NCBI RefSeq assembly: GCF_003311645.1
Contig: NZ_QEST01000096.1
Location: 158,206-222,205 of the forward strand
Reading direction: 5' to 3'
Origin: Streptomyces sp. PT12
GTDB taxonomy: Bacteria > Actinomycetota > Actinomycetes > Streptomycetales > Streptomycetaceae
DNA: 64,000 bases
Numbering within the stretch: position 1 is the stretch's first letter; each line of letters begins with the position of its first letter. This document shows positions 16,177 to 24,778 of the stretch, piece after piece. The notes under the pieces were generated by a model. That model was not told where the DNA came from. It saw only the letters and a list, made by a program, of their open reading frames with translations, and made no database searches. Made by a program: the position numbers and the translations under genes.

Positions 16177-17617
16177 CGCGCCCCACCCACCAGCCCCCGC
16201 CCCCGCCGCGCTCCGCTTCCGCAGCCAGCGCGCGGGCCTGCATCCGGTCCAGCCAGACACCCCGGGCGAACTCAGCCTCACCCGGGGAATGCCCCGCCCC
16301 GACAAACCGCCAGGACGAGACCGTCACCGTGTTCCCGCCGACGGCAGGCGCCGAACGGAACGCCGCCCGCGCGCCTCTCAGCGCCGTGTACGTGGTCGAG
16401 TACCGGCGCGACTTGGTCAGCACATGGCCCCGGAAACCGAGCATGTGACACCACGTCCGCAACCGCAGCCCCGCCAGTTCGGCAACCGCCCCCAGCCGCC
16501 AGCACGCCGCCATCAGCGCCCGCACATGCCCCGACACCCGCCGCGAGACCAGATCGGCCCAGGAACGCACCGGGTGATCCGAACCGCCACTGTCCCCCAC
16601 GGACTTGGACGTGTACTTCGCCACATACCCCGCCACCGCCTCACCCGAGAGGGCACCGTCAGCGGCCGACTGGTCGAGGATGGGGTGAACATCGAGCTGC
16701 CGCCCCCACCGGCACGTGAGCGCCCCGACCTCAGGCGCGTACGGGGTGCGCACACTCGCCTTGCCTGCGGCGGCGCGTACCGCGGCATCGAGCACGGATC
16801 CCGTCGCCCAGGCGGGCGGCGGGCTCCCGGGACCGTCCGGGCCGTCCAGGCGGATCACCGCGTGGACATGGACCGCGCCACGCTTCTGATACTCCGCGAC
16901 CTTCGCGAACGACACCCGCAGGCATTCGCCGAGCCGCGAGCGCGGCACACCACCCGCAGCCGCCAGAGCACGCCGCACCCCACGAACCGTGCGCGACCAC
17001 AACTCGCCCAGCATCGCGTGCCACAGCACATGCGCCGCGTAGTCATAACAGCCCCTGCACAGCGGCTCACCCACCACCCCGGCACCATCCGCATGCCAAC
17101 CCCCGCAGCCGACCGGCCGCCCGTGCTCACACACCCCGGCCCCCGCCCGCACACAACGCCCAGCCCGGTGCACCACACCGAAACCCGGAGCCGTCAGCGT
17201 CACCAGCACACGCGGATGCGACACCACCGACGACGGAACACCCTTACCCCCGCCCAGCCCCGCCGCGACCAGATGCCAGGTATCCCCGGCATGCTCCCGC
17301 GAACACGACGCACACCGCGACTCCCGACGGTTCCCGCACCGCACAGCCAACCGGCCACCCGGCTCACCCACCGTCCCGAAGTACCGCAACACCTCACCCG
17401 AACCAGCGTCCACCACCATGGAATACCCCGCCAGATACACCGGCTGCCCGCATCCCCCGGTGCCCTTGACCTGCTCAAGCCACCGGCCGAACCCCGGCTC
17501 CGCAGCCACACGAACCACGTCACGCTCCACCCACGACAGCCCGGACGACCACTCCCGCCCCTGCCACGCGGCATCCCGGCCTCCACCGCCCACCGCGACC
17601 GCACGCCCCGCGCCCAT
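16169..17617 (-). CDS. Replication initiator protein, RepSA-like (rolling-circle, HUH type)
   Basis: A 482-aa initiator of the kind found on pSAM2-like actinomycete elements. The metal-binding HUH motif is H-V-H at 250-252 within A-V-H-V-H-A-V-I-R-L-D-G, and the catalytic Tyr lies in Y-V-A-K-Y-T-S-K-S at 331-339. Several Cys pairs before it (C-x-x-C at 102-105, C-R-G-C at 187-190) suggest a zinc-binding region. It would nick the element's origin and start rolling-circle copying after excision. The ATG at 17617 is the first possible start; its ribosome binding site is weak. It belongs to the minus-strand module that runs towards the integrase. Confidence 0.9.
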   Translation of the reverse strand: MGAGRAVAVGGGGRDAAWQGREWSSGLSWVERDVVRVAAEPGFGRWLEQVKGTGGCGQPVYLAGYSMVVDAGSGEVLRYFGTVGEPGGRLAVRCGNRRESRCASCSREHAGDTWHLVAAGLGGGKGVPSSVVSHPRVLVTLTAPGFGVVHRAGRCVRAGAGVCEHGRPVGCGGWHADGAGVVGEPLCRGCYDYAAHVLWHAMLGELWSRTVRGVRRALAAAGGVPRSRLGECLRVSFAKVAEYQKRGAVHVHAVIRLDGPDGPGSPPPAWATGSVLDAAVRAAAGKASVRTPYAPEVGALTCRWGRQLDVHPILDQSAADGALSGEAVAGYVAKYTSKSVGDSGGSDHPVRSWADLVSRRVSGHVRALMAACWRLGAVAELAGLRLRTWCHMLGFRGHVLTKSRRYSTTYTALRGARAAFRSAPAVGGNTVTVSSWRFVGAGHSPGEAEFARGVWLDRMQARALAAEAERGGGGGWWVGRGG

Positions 17618-18127
17618 GGCGGACCCACCAACTCAGAAGCAACAGGATCAGACACCACAACTCCCTTCCCTCACCCCAGAAGCCATCCAGCCCCCAGGAG
17701 ACCGAACACCACCAGCCGTACTACCAGTCAAACGCCCCCAAACCAACCGGATTTCCCGAACAGGAGAACGACCGCCTGTCACCGCCCGCCCGGCCCGCCA
17801 CGGCCCGCACCCGACACCTATCCCAGACCCCCGTACGGGACCACGCAGCACCGGCCCCTCACCGCTCGCCGGGGCACACGCCAGGACAACGTGGGTCCGA
17901 AATATCTTTACTGGCTCAAGGGGCGCGCCTACCGGCGCGCCGGGCGGCCCCCGGCCGCCCCCGGCCGGGCATGCGGCCTCACGGCCGGTCCCGGCCGAGC
18001 GGCCAGGCCGCCCGTCACACGAGCGCAACCCCAGCCAACAGAACACCCCTACGCCCCCGCCGAGACCTGCCGGGCGCTCAGCAGCGGTGGACGGCCGGGC
18101 GTTCGCCGCGCGGTCGTGGGGCCCGTC
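17618..18127. other. 510-bp gene-free gap upstream of rep: promoter or candidate replication origin
   Basis: No convincing gene lies here. The gap has an AT-rich patch (about 17899-17914) followed by a dense set of dyads: GGCGCGCC twice (17922-17929 and 17934-17941, forming a hairpin), then GGGCGGC...GCCGCCC, then many GGCCGG repeats. An origin or a strong rep promoter is the natural reading for a rolling-circle element, but the nick site is not identified. Confidence 0.4.
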
Positions 18128-18826
18128 TCAGCCGGACTCCACGTCGAGATCCACGGCGGTGAAGGACTCCAGACGCATGATCAGCTGGTGGCCGCGCAGC
18201 CACCGCAGGCGTCGGTCGTCGTATCCGATCCCCGCCGCGTCGGCCACGACGGGCAGCGGGAAGCCGGGGCGGTACAACGTGCCCCACACACCGGCGAGGT
18301 GGAACTCCCTGACGCGCAGGGCCACATACCGCCTGCTCAGGTGCGGGCACATCCGGACGGACGTCGCCGCGCACGGCAGGCACAGCGGGGGGTGGGAGGT
18401 GAGCAGGTCCTTGGGCCAGGACGCGGGGTCGTGGGGGTCCTCGCCCAGGAGCCAGAGCACGCCGTCGTCGTTGAGGTCGGCAGGTCCCGCGCACACCTGG
18501 CACAGCAGCCGCCGCATCGCCCGCCGCTGCCGCAGGCCGTGGACCTTGCCGAACTCCGGGCGGCCCTTCCCCGGGCGGTGGGTGGTCCTGGTCCACAGCA
18601 CGCCGTCCTCGTCACGGTCGTGGACGATCTCGTCCGCGTAGCCGATGCCTCCGCGCCGCGCGACCACCGTGGTTTCCGGGTCCCGTTCCTCGCTCCACTG
18701 CGCGATGTACGGCACCACATCCGGCCGGGGAAGCACACCCAGCGGCGGCCCCGCATCGCTCGACGCCAGGTCGGCCGCGCCGGGGCGGATTTCTTGCACG
18801 GTGGCGTTGTCCGTGCGGTGCGACAT
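18128..18826 (-). CDS. Hypothetical protein with two Cys-x-x-Cys pairs
   Basis: A product of about 232 aa. The middle has C-Q-V-C-A-G, then H-P-P-L-C-L-P-C, then C-P-H-L, a likely zinc-binding arrangement. The C-terminal part (V-W-G-T-L-Y-R-P-G-F-P) looks well ordered. Two ATGs compete: 18835 overlaps the previous stop as ATGA, while 18826 has AGGGG at a better distance and is chosen. It is commonly seen in the replication or regulatory modules of Streptomyces elements, as far as I recall; its function is unknown. Confidence 0.7.
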   Translation of the reverse strand: MSHRTDNATVQEIRPGAADLASSDAGPPLGVLPRPDVVPYIAQWSEERDPETTVVARRGGIGYADEIVHDRDEDGVLWTRTTHRPGKGRPEFGKVHGLRQRRAMRRLLCQVCAGPADLNDDGVLWLLGEDPHDPASWPKDLLTSHPPLCLPCAATSVRMCPHLSRRYVALRVREFHLAGVWGTLYRPGFPLPVVADAAGIGYDDRRLRWLRGHQLIMRLESFTAVDLDVESG

Positions 18827-18831
18827 GGATT

Positions 18832-19161
18832 TCATCCCCTGCGGTCGTGTGATGGAGAAGCCCCGGCCTGGCGTGAGGAAGGGCGCGGACGGCCGGAACG
18901 GGAGGAGGATCGGCGGGCGTTGCCCACCGCCCTGGCGGAGTCGTCGAGCACCCTGAGCCAGTAGGCGCGCTCCGCTGGCTCCATGCCGCGCAGCTCCTCG
19001 ACATGGGCGTATCGCGGAGGCACTTGTGCCGCAGGCGGTTCAACCGTCGGCAGTTCCGGCGAGTTCGACCGATGGGGCAGGGACGCCCCGACGCGGTGTC
19101 GGCCGGACGGCCTGATCAGTAACGAGAGCCACGCGACGGCGCGGCCGGTAGGGTTTCGCAT
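18832..19161 (-). CDS. Hypothetical protein of the mobile element (109 aa)
   Basis: The likely start is the ATG at 19161, giving MRNPTGRAVAWLSLLI and then R-P-S-G-R-H-R. A short hydrophobic patch is followed by a helical motif E-E-L-R-G-M-E-P-A-E-R-A-Y-W-L-R-V-L and a basic, Ser-rich tail. It is coupled by overlap to the next gene. No family is recognised. Confidence 0.6.
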   Translation of the reverse strand: MRNPTGRAVAWLSLLIRPSGRHRVGASLPHRSNSPELPTVEPPAAQVPPRYAHVEELRGMEPAERAYWLRVLDDSARAVGNARRSSSRSGRPRPSSRQAGASPSHDRRG

Positions 19162-19221
19162 GTCAGCAGTCCCAGATCTGTTGGCCATGCCCCGGGAGTG
19201 TTCGCCCACTCGCCGGGGCTT

Positions 19222-19437
19222 TTATCGGTAGGCCGTGATCGGCCCCAAAGTCCCGCCCGCGCACTCCGGGCACGGGACCTTGCATGTGCCGTGGCACGTC
19301 GCACAGCCGAAGAAGCCGAAGCAGGACGGACACCACACTTTCCGGTGACCGCAGCAGGTGCCGCAGTACAACCGCGGCGGCCCTTCCTCGTCGGCTTTCG
19401 GCCTGCGCCTGGTGGAGCGCTTCGCCGGTACGCTCAC
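19222..19437 (-). CDS. Small Cys-rich protein with DnaJ-like zinc-finger repeats
   Basis: A 71-aa product with a basic N-terminus and then four C-x-x-C-type knuckles (C-G-T-C-C-G, C-P-S-C-F-G, C-A-T-C-H-G, C-P-E-C-A-G). This resembles the zinc-binding region of DnaJ with no J domain. It could bind protein or nucleic acid; the role is unknown. The GTG at 19437 overlaps the previous gene's TGA, which fixes the start. It lies in the same minus-strand operon as rep. Confidence 0.75.
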   Translation of the reverse strand: MSVPAKRSTRRRPKADEEGPPRLYCGTCCGHRKVWCPSCFGFFGCATCHGTCKVPCPECAGGTLGPITAYR

Positions 19438-19715
19438 GCGGAATCAGCGGCGGGAATCTCAGCGGCGGTGGCTACGTCCGCCGCCGACGCCGGACGTTCG
19501 CCTATCCCGCAGCCCGCCCCGCCCTCGCAGCCGTCACTCTCCCGTCCGCCTCCGGTGGGGGGGGAGGCGGTCTCGCTCGTCGAGCGCTGGCTGGCGAGGG
19601 TGCCGCTCAACGGGGGAAGGGGGGCGCGTCCAGCAACCGGACGGACGTACACGCCGACGCCATCCGTTCGTCCACGACGCACGGGCTCGCTGATCTCCGG
19701 CTCTGACTCGGCCAT
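19434..19715 (-). CDS. Hypothetical protein (93 aa), first gene of the element operon
   Basis: MAESEPEISEPV and a Gly/Ala/Ser-rich, low-complexity remainder. The evidence that it is real is a near-perfect AGGAGG box at a good distance from the ATG at 19715, and the GTGA overlap with the zinc-finger gene. It is probably disordered. It starts the operon that runs to rep and faces the plus-strand regulator. Confidence 0.6.
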   Translation of the reverse strand: MAESEPEISEPVRRGRTDGVGVYVRPVAGRAPLPPLSGTLASQRSTSETASPPTGGGRESDGCEGGAGCGIGERPASAADVATAAEIPAADSA

Positions 19716-19835
19716 GTTGGCTGTCCTCCTTGGTCACCGAGTGCACGCCAAGGACAACTCACCGCACCCGCTCGGCGGTAGCGTGGGGCGAAGGCCAAAC
19801 CATTAGAGGCATAAGAGTTGGGGGAGAACTGCACC

Positions 19836-21176
19836 ATGACCAGACGTGAGCCGAACCGGGGTCTCGCTCGGCTCATCGCAGAGTCGGGCCTGACCGCAAC
19901 GCAGCTCGCCCGTGCGGTCAACCGGCTGGCGCGTGAGGCAGGGCAAGCCACCCGGTACGACCAACCATCCGTCAGTCAGTGGCTGGGAGGGACGGTTCCC
20001 CGCGAGGCCGTGCGCCCTTTCGTCGCCGAAGCGCTCGCCCGGCGCCTTGGCCGCCCTGTGACGCTCGCCGAGCTTGGGTTCCCCAGCCCCGCGCGCACTT
20101 CGTCGGCCTCGTCACCGGCGTACTCGCGTACCGTCGAAGAGTTGCTTGACCTGGTGAGGAGCGACATGGACCCGTCCCGCCGAGGGGTGATGAGTGCCGG
20201 ACTGTACTCCGTCGCACTGACCATCCCAGGATGGCCCGACATCGTGGGCAGAATGGAAGCCGTGCAAACAGGATTTGCGCGGAAAATAGGAATGGCCGAT
20301 GTCACTGCCGTCTCGGACATGACCGACAGGCTTTGCGAGCTGGACGACCAATACGGAGGCCGTTACGCGCGCCCGATGGCCGCCGCCTTCATGGCCAATA
20401 CGGTTGCCCCGTATCTGAGAGCGGACGGGTCGGACAAAGTGAGGCGGGCCATGCTTTCGGCCGCTTCATTTCTGTGCTACGTGACAGGATGGATGGCGGT
20501 CGACGAAGGACTTCACGGATTGGCCCAACGGTACTATGTCAAAGGGCTCGAACTGGCGGGGGCGAGCAACGATCACCTGACATACTGTCACATCCTCCGA
20601 GGTATGTCCGTCCAGGCTGCCGACCTGGGCCACGGCCCTCATGCCGTGCGTCTCGCGAACAGCGCTGCCGCGGCTTCACCCACTTCCGGTCCCAGGATGC
20701 GCGCCTTCCTTGCCGGACAGCAGGCACATGCCTACGCCGTCGCCGGAGACCGAATCAACGCTTTCCGGAGCACTAGGGAGGCCGAGAAGGCTCTCGACAT
20801 CGCAGAGAGCCAAATCCCAACCTACGGCGGATACTCTCCCGCAACCCTCGCATACACCATTTCTCAGGTCAGATACAACCTGGGAGATGTCTCCGGAAGC
20901 ATCGGCTCCTTCCAACTGCACTTCCGGCTCCGTGACTCCACCGACAGCCACAGGTCAGGAATCCGATTCGGAGCGATGCTCGCGGAACGACAGTTGGAAG
21001 TCGGACACCTTGAAGCCGCTTGCGCCTCCTGGCACCGCGTGCTCGACGACTTCCCAACCGTCCACTCAGGTCGAGTCGATGAGCGGGTAGCGAAGCTGAA
21101 AGGACTTCTGCGCCCGCACCTTGGCAACGCGCACGCACGGGACGTCTACGACCGCGCCCGGCAACTCACAGCCTGA
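19836..21176 (+). CDS. HTH regulator with tetratricopeptide-like domain
   Basis: A 446-aa protein. The first 80 residues form a helix-turn-helix (L-A-R-L-I-A-E-S-G-L-T-A-T-Q-L-A-R...P-S-V-S-Q-W-L-G-G). The long remainder is helical with TPR-like repeats (A-Q-R-Y-Y-V-K-G-L-E-L-A-G...). Streptomyces has many such regulators. The ATG at 19836 has GGGGGAG upstream. It is transcribed away from the element's rep operon, so it may control that operon from the shared region. G+C is visibly lower than in flanking DNA, which fits a mobile element. Confidence 0.85.
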   Translation: MTRREPNRGLARLIAESGLTATQLARAVNRLAREAGQATRYDQPSVSQWLGGTVPREAVRPFVAEALARRLGRPVTLAELGFPSPARTSSASSPAYSRTVEELLDLVRSDMDPSRRGVMSAGLYSVALTIPGWPDIVGRMEAVQTGFARKIGMADVTAVSDMTDRLCELDDQYGGRYARPMAAAFMANTVAPYLRADGSDKVRRAMLSAASFLCYVTGWMAVDEGLHGLAQRYYVKGLELAGASNDHLTYCHILRGMSVQAADLGHGPHAVRLANSAAAASPTSGPRMRAFLAGQQAHAYAVAGDRINAFRSTREAEKALDIAESQIPTYGGYSPATLAYTISQVRYNLGDVSGSIGSFQLHFRLRDSTDSHRSGIRFGAMLAERQLEVGHLEAACASWHRVLDDFPTVHSGRVDERVAKLKGLLRPHLGNAHARDVYDRARQLTA

Positions 21177-21363
21177 GAGCAACGGTCCGCACGGCTGGCC
21201 AAACCCGTCCTCTGCGCCACCCGCCCCGTCCGCCTGGGAACTGCCCCGCCCCACACCCCGCCACCATGGAGACGAGACCGCGACGAGTACGTTCCCGCAC
21301 TCACTGACGGAAGCACCGGGCTACTGGTCCCTGGCTGGGGCGGGCGGCATGCGGCGCGGCAGG

Positions 21364-21483
21364 GGCGGCCGGTTTGGCGCGAGCCTCCGGAGCGGGGCCC
21401 AACCGGGCTGTTGCGGGCAGGCCAAGGGCTGCCCGGTTCGCGGCCAGCGTACGGCCCCGCTCCCTCACGCCAAACCGGCCGCC
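21364..21483. repeat. 120-bp nested inverted repeat (three-stem structure)
   Basis: Outer arms GGCGGCCGGTTTGGCG (21364-21379) and its complement (21468-21483) match over 16 bp. Inside, GGAGCGGGGCC (21389-21399) pairs with 21453-21463, and AACCGGGC (21401-21408) pairs with GCCCGGTT (21431-21438). The 477-bp stretch 21177-21653 holds no convincing gene otherwise. The structure is of a kind expected for a single-strand origin or nick region of a rolling-circle element. Confidence 0.75.
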
Positions 21484-21653
21484 GCCCACCACCCCGCACG
21501 CCACCCGCGACCGCACCCGACCCGCCCACCCACCTAAGGTCACGATCCCGCAACGGTCTCAGACGACCCGCAAAACCGCAGGTCAGAGGCCCCCCTTAGG
21601 GCCGAAGTTGCGACCAACTGGTCGTCGGCGGACGGCCCTACACCATATGCGAC

Positions 21654-21812
21654 ATGAGCGCGCTCGCCAGCGGCGGCAAGCTGCTGCACTTCCACGGAGG
21701 CGAGTCCTTCCACATGGGCTGCTTCACGGTGCTGTGGGCCAGCCGCCACATCTCCCAACTCCCCGGCTTCCTCCCACCCCGCCCCAGACGCTACGAGAGA
21801 ACGCGCCGCTGA
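21654..21812 (+). CDS. Small hypothetical protein (52 aa), Gly/His-rich then basic
   Basis: MSALASGGKLLHFHGGESF followed by H-M-G-C-F-T-V-L-W-A and a basic C-terminus (R-P-R-R-Y-E-R-T-R-R). The composition is unlike random shadow frames. There is no clear ribosome binding site. It lies at the outer end of the mobile element and may be a remnant or small accessory gene. Confidence 0.4.
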   Translation: MSALASGGKLLHFHGGESFHMGCFTVLWASRHISQLPGFLPPRPRRYERTRR

Positions 21813-21833
21813 CGCGGCGCCAGGCCGTCCCGA

Positions 21834-22982
21834 TCACCGCCGCGCCGTCGTCCCCGCCCCGCGCACCTGCGCGTACACGCGCTCCAGCGCGTCGAGCACG
21901 ACACCCAGCGTGAACCTCTCGCGCACCAGCTCGAACGCCGCCACCGACGCCTTCTCGTTGGCCGCCGGATCCAGCAGCTCAAGCACCGCGGAGGCGACGG
22001 CGGAGCCGTCGGGGATCACCCGGCCCGCGCCCGCGCGCGCCACATCGGGCGCGAGTCCCGTGGTCTCGGTCACCACGACCGGCGTGCCCACCGACATCGC
22101 CTCGAGCACCGAGACGGAGAACGCGTCCTGGACCGACGGCAGCACGAAGACATGGGCGGAGCGGAGGAGTTGGACGACCGCGTCGCGCCCGTTGACCGGG
22201 CCCACATGGTCGAGCGCCCCGCGCACGCCCAGCGCGTCGGCCAGCGCGAGGGTGTCGGCCAGCGCGCCGGTGTCGGGACCGGCCAGCACAAAGCGCGCGT
22301 CGGGGTGCCGTTCGAGCACGGCGGGCATCGCGGCCACGAAGTCCTCGGGCCGCTTGCCCGCCTGCACGCGCGCGAGGTAGAGCACGGTGGGAGGGCCTTC
22401 GACGGCGCGCCGTTCCTTCTGCGGGGGAACGCCGTTGACCAGCCGGTGCTGCGGCCCGATCGGGGCGGGCGCGACCACGGCCGCGGTCTCGCGGCGCTCG
22501 CGCTCGGTGAGGTAGAGCACGGCGTCGGCCCGGCGCAGCACGCGCCGCACGCCCAGCGCGTCCACGAGCCTGGCCACCGGCTTGTCCGTGGGGTCCACCA
22601 TGCCGTGGGTCTGGAGCACCAGCGGCTTCCGCGCCGCGAGGGCGGCCAGCGCGAACGGCAGCGTGATCAGGTCGCGCATCAGATGGACATGGACGACATC
22701 GGCGGAGCGCGCATAGGCGCCCGCCCTGGCCAGCAGCGCGGGCGAGGTGATGCCGCTGACCTCGAAGCGGGGCAGCACGTGCCGGGCCCGGAACAGCCGC
22801 ACCGGCACGCCGTCGACCTCGCGCGGCAGCGCGCCGCGGGAGGGGAAGCCGTCGCCGAGCGCCACGAGCGTCGCCTGCCGCCCGCGTTCGCGCAGGCCCG
22901 CGCACTGGCCGAGCGCCACCCTGGTGGGGCCGCCGAACGCGTGGGTCGGGGTGTGCAGCGTCACCACCTGGAGGATCCTCAC
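21834..22982 (-). CDS. GT4-type glycosyltransferase
   Basis: A 382-aa GT-B enzyme. The N-terminal half has a glycine-rich start (T-H-A-F-G-G-P-T-R-V-A) and H-V-H in the first domain. The C-terminal half has L-A-R-V-Q-A-G-K-R-P-E-D-F and the V-L-E-A-M-S-V-G-T-P-V-V-V nucleotide-sugar motif (E-x7-E-like). It transfers a sugar from an NDP-donor; donor and acceptor are unknown. The GTG at 22982 with GGGAGGA upstream is preferred to the ATG at 23003. Near the other glycan genes, it probably builds a surface polysaccharide or glycolipid. Confidence 0.92.
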   Translation of the reverse strand: MRILQVVTLHTPTHAFGGPTRVALGQCAGLRERGRQATLVALGDGFPSRGALPREVDGVPVRLFRARHVLPRFEVSGITSPALLARAGAYARSADVVHVHLMRDLITLPFALAALAARKPLVLQTHGMVDPTDKPVARLVDALGVRRVLRRADAVLYLTERERRETAAVVAPAPIGPQHRLVNGVPPQKERRAVEGPPTVLYLARVQAGKRPEDFVAAMPAVLERHPDARFVLAGPDTGALADTLALADALGVRGALDHVGPVNGRDAVVQLLRSAHVFVLPSVQDAFSVSVLEAMSVGTPVVVTETTGLAPDVARAGAGRVIPDGSAVASAVLELLDPAANEKASVAAFELVRERFTLGVVLDALERVYAQVRGAGTTARR

Positions 22983-23125
22983 CCCGCCATCCTCCCATCG
23001 CACGCGGCCCGTCGGGGCGGCGTCCGCGCACGTCGAGCAGCGCCTTCCACGCCGCCTTTAGGGGCGCCCAAGCCGCGTCATTACCGTCAGGCTCAGACCG
23101 CTGGGTTATCCCGAGAGGATGGATC

Positions 23126-24673
23126 ATGCGACCTCCGCAACTGACTCGGAAGGCCGGTACGGGGTGGAGCGAGACCTATGAACGGTGTCTGCGGGCGGCG
23201 CCCGAGGCATTCGACGACGAGCGCGTGCGCAACCTGTGGGCGGGGGCGTGGCAGCGCGACGGCATACCGCAGCCTGCCGTCTCCCCCGTCGACGGAACGC
23301 CCGTCCCCGGGCCGCCGCAGCTGACGGCGGGGGAGGGCCACGAGGCGGTGCGCGCCGCCCATGACGCGCACCAGACGTGGCGGCGCGTCCCGCTCGCCGA
23401 GCGCAGGGCCAGGGTGGGCGCGGCGCTCGACGCGCTGACCGAGCACCGCGACCTGCTCGCGCTGCTGCTGGTGTGGGAGATCGGCAAGCCGTGGAAGCTG
23501 GCCTGCCAGGACGTGGACCGCTGCGTCGACGGCGTGCGGTGGTATCTGGAGGAGTGCGAGGGGCAGTTGGCGGGCCGGGTGGCCCTTGACGGCCCGGTGT
23601 CGAACATCGCGAGCTGGAACTACCCGATGAGCGTCCTGATGCACGCGGTGCTCGTGCAGGTCCTCGCGGGCAACGCGGCGATCGCGAAGGTGCCCACCAA
23701 CGGCGGCCTGAGCTGCCTCGCCCTGGCCTCGGCGCTCGCGGTCAGGGAGGGTCTTCCTGTGACGTTGATCAGCGGCGGCGGCGCGGAGCTGAGCCCCGCG
23801 CTGGTCGGCTCGGACCTGCTGGGCTGTGTCGCGTTCGTCGGGGGCCGGGCGGCCGGTGGGCGCGTCGCGGCGGCGCTCTCGGGCACCGGACGGCGCCACA
23901 TGCTGGAGCAGGAGGGCCTGAACACCTGGGGCGTGTGGGAGTACAGCGACTTCGGCCTGCTGGGCGGCCAGCTCAGGAAGACGTTCGACTACGGCAAGCA
24001 GCGCTGCACGGCGTATCCGCGGTTCGTGGTGCAGCGGGAGTTGCTCGACCGGTTCCTGGACGTCTATCTGGCGGCCGTGAAGGAGGTGCGGTTCGGCAAC
24101 CCGCTGGCCGTCGAGCGCCCCGATGACGACTTCCCCGAGCTGGACTTTGGGCCGCTCATCAACAATGCCAAGGCCAAGGAGCTTGCCGGGCTCACCGGCG
24201 ACACGATCGCGGCCGGTGGCCTGCCGATCCACCGGGGATCGCTCGACGCCGGGCGCTTCCTGCCGGGGCAGGACACCTCCGCCTATCTGGCGCCCGCGAC
24301 GATCCTGTCGCCGCCGCGGTCTTCGCCGCTGTTCCACGCCGAGCCGTTCGGGCCTGTCGACACGATCGTGGTGGTCGACACCAGGGCCGAGCTGCTGTCC
24401 GCGATGAACGTCTCCAACGGCGCGCTCGTCGCCACGGTGTCGTGCGACGACGAAGCGCTGGCCGCCGAACTGGCCTCGGAGATCCGGGCGTTCAAGGTCG
24501 GCATCAACCGCCCGCGGTCCCGGGGCGACCGCGACGAGACATTCGGCGGGCACGGCAACGCGTGGCGCGGCGCGTTCGTCGGCGGCGACCTGCTGACCCG
24601 CGCGATCACCCGTGGCCCGCACGCCGAGCGGCTGCCAGGCAACTACCCCGACTACACGCTGCTGCCCGCCTGA
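23126..24673 (+). CDS. Aldehyde dehydrogenase family protein
   Basis: A 515-aa NAD(P)-dependent dehydrogenase. Catalytic Cys294 is in G-K-Q-R-C-T-A, the general base Glu261 in H-M-L-E-Q-E-G, and Asn165 in S-W-N-Y-P-M. The E-x-G-G block is altered (L-E-Q-E-G-L-N rather than the usual L-E-L-G-G-K), so this is a divergent subfamily. It oxidises an aldehyde to an acid or acyl product; the substrate is not deducible. The start has GAGAGGA upstream. It sits next to glycan genes but may have an unrelated role. Confidence 0.9.
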   Translation: MRPPQLTRKAGTGWSETYERCLRAAPEAFDDERVRNLWAGAWQRDGIPQPAVSPVDGTPVPGPPQLTAGEGHEAVRAAHDAHQTWRRVPLAERRARVGAALDALTEHRDLLALLLVWEIGKPWKLACQDVDRCVDGVRWYLEECEGQLAGRVALDGPVSNIASWNYPMSVLMHAVLVQVLAGNAAIAKVPTNGGLSCLALASALAVREGLPVTLISGGGAELSPALVGSDLLGCVAFVGGRAAGGRVAAALSGTGRRHMLEQEGLNTWGVWEYSDFGLLGGQLRKTFDYGKQRCTAYPRFVVQRELLDRFLDVYLAAVKEVRFGNPLAVERPDDDFPELDFGPLINNAKAKELAGLTGDTIAAGGLPIHRGSLDAGRFLPGQDTSAYLAPATILSPPRSSPLFHAEPFGPVDTIVVVDTRAELLSAMNVSNGALVATVSCDDEALAAELASEIRAFKVGINRPRSRGDRDETFGGHGNAWRGAFVGGDLLTRAITRGPHAERLPGNYPDYTLLPA

Positions 24674-24778
24674 CCCGGGCCCTGCGGCGACGCTCCGCGG
24701 AGGCCGACAACGGCGTCGGGCTCCTCGGCCGCGGAAGGGCCAGGGCCCGACCGCACGGGCCCCGACTACACTGGGCCG

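Noticed and set aside
16289-18964. A long plus-strand frame of about 890 codons opposite rep
   Set aside because: Extreme Arg/Pro/His content and no motif; it is the shadow of the rep and hypothetical genes on the minus strand.
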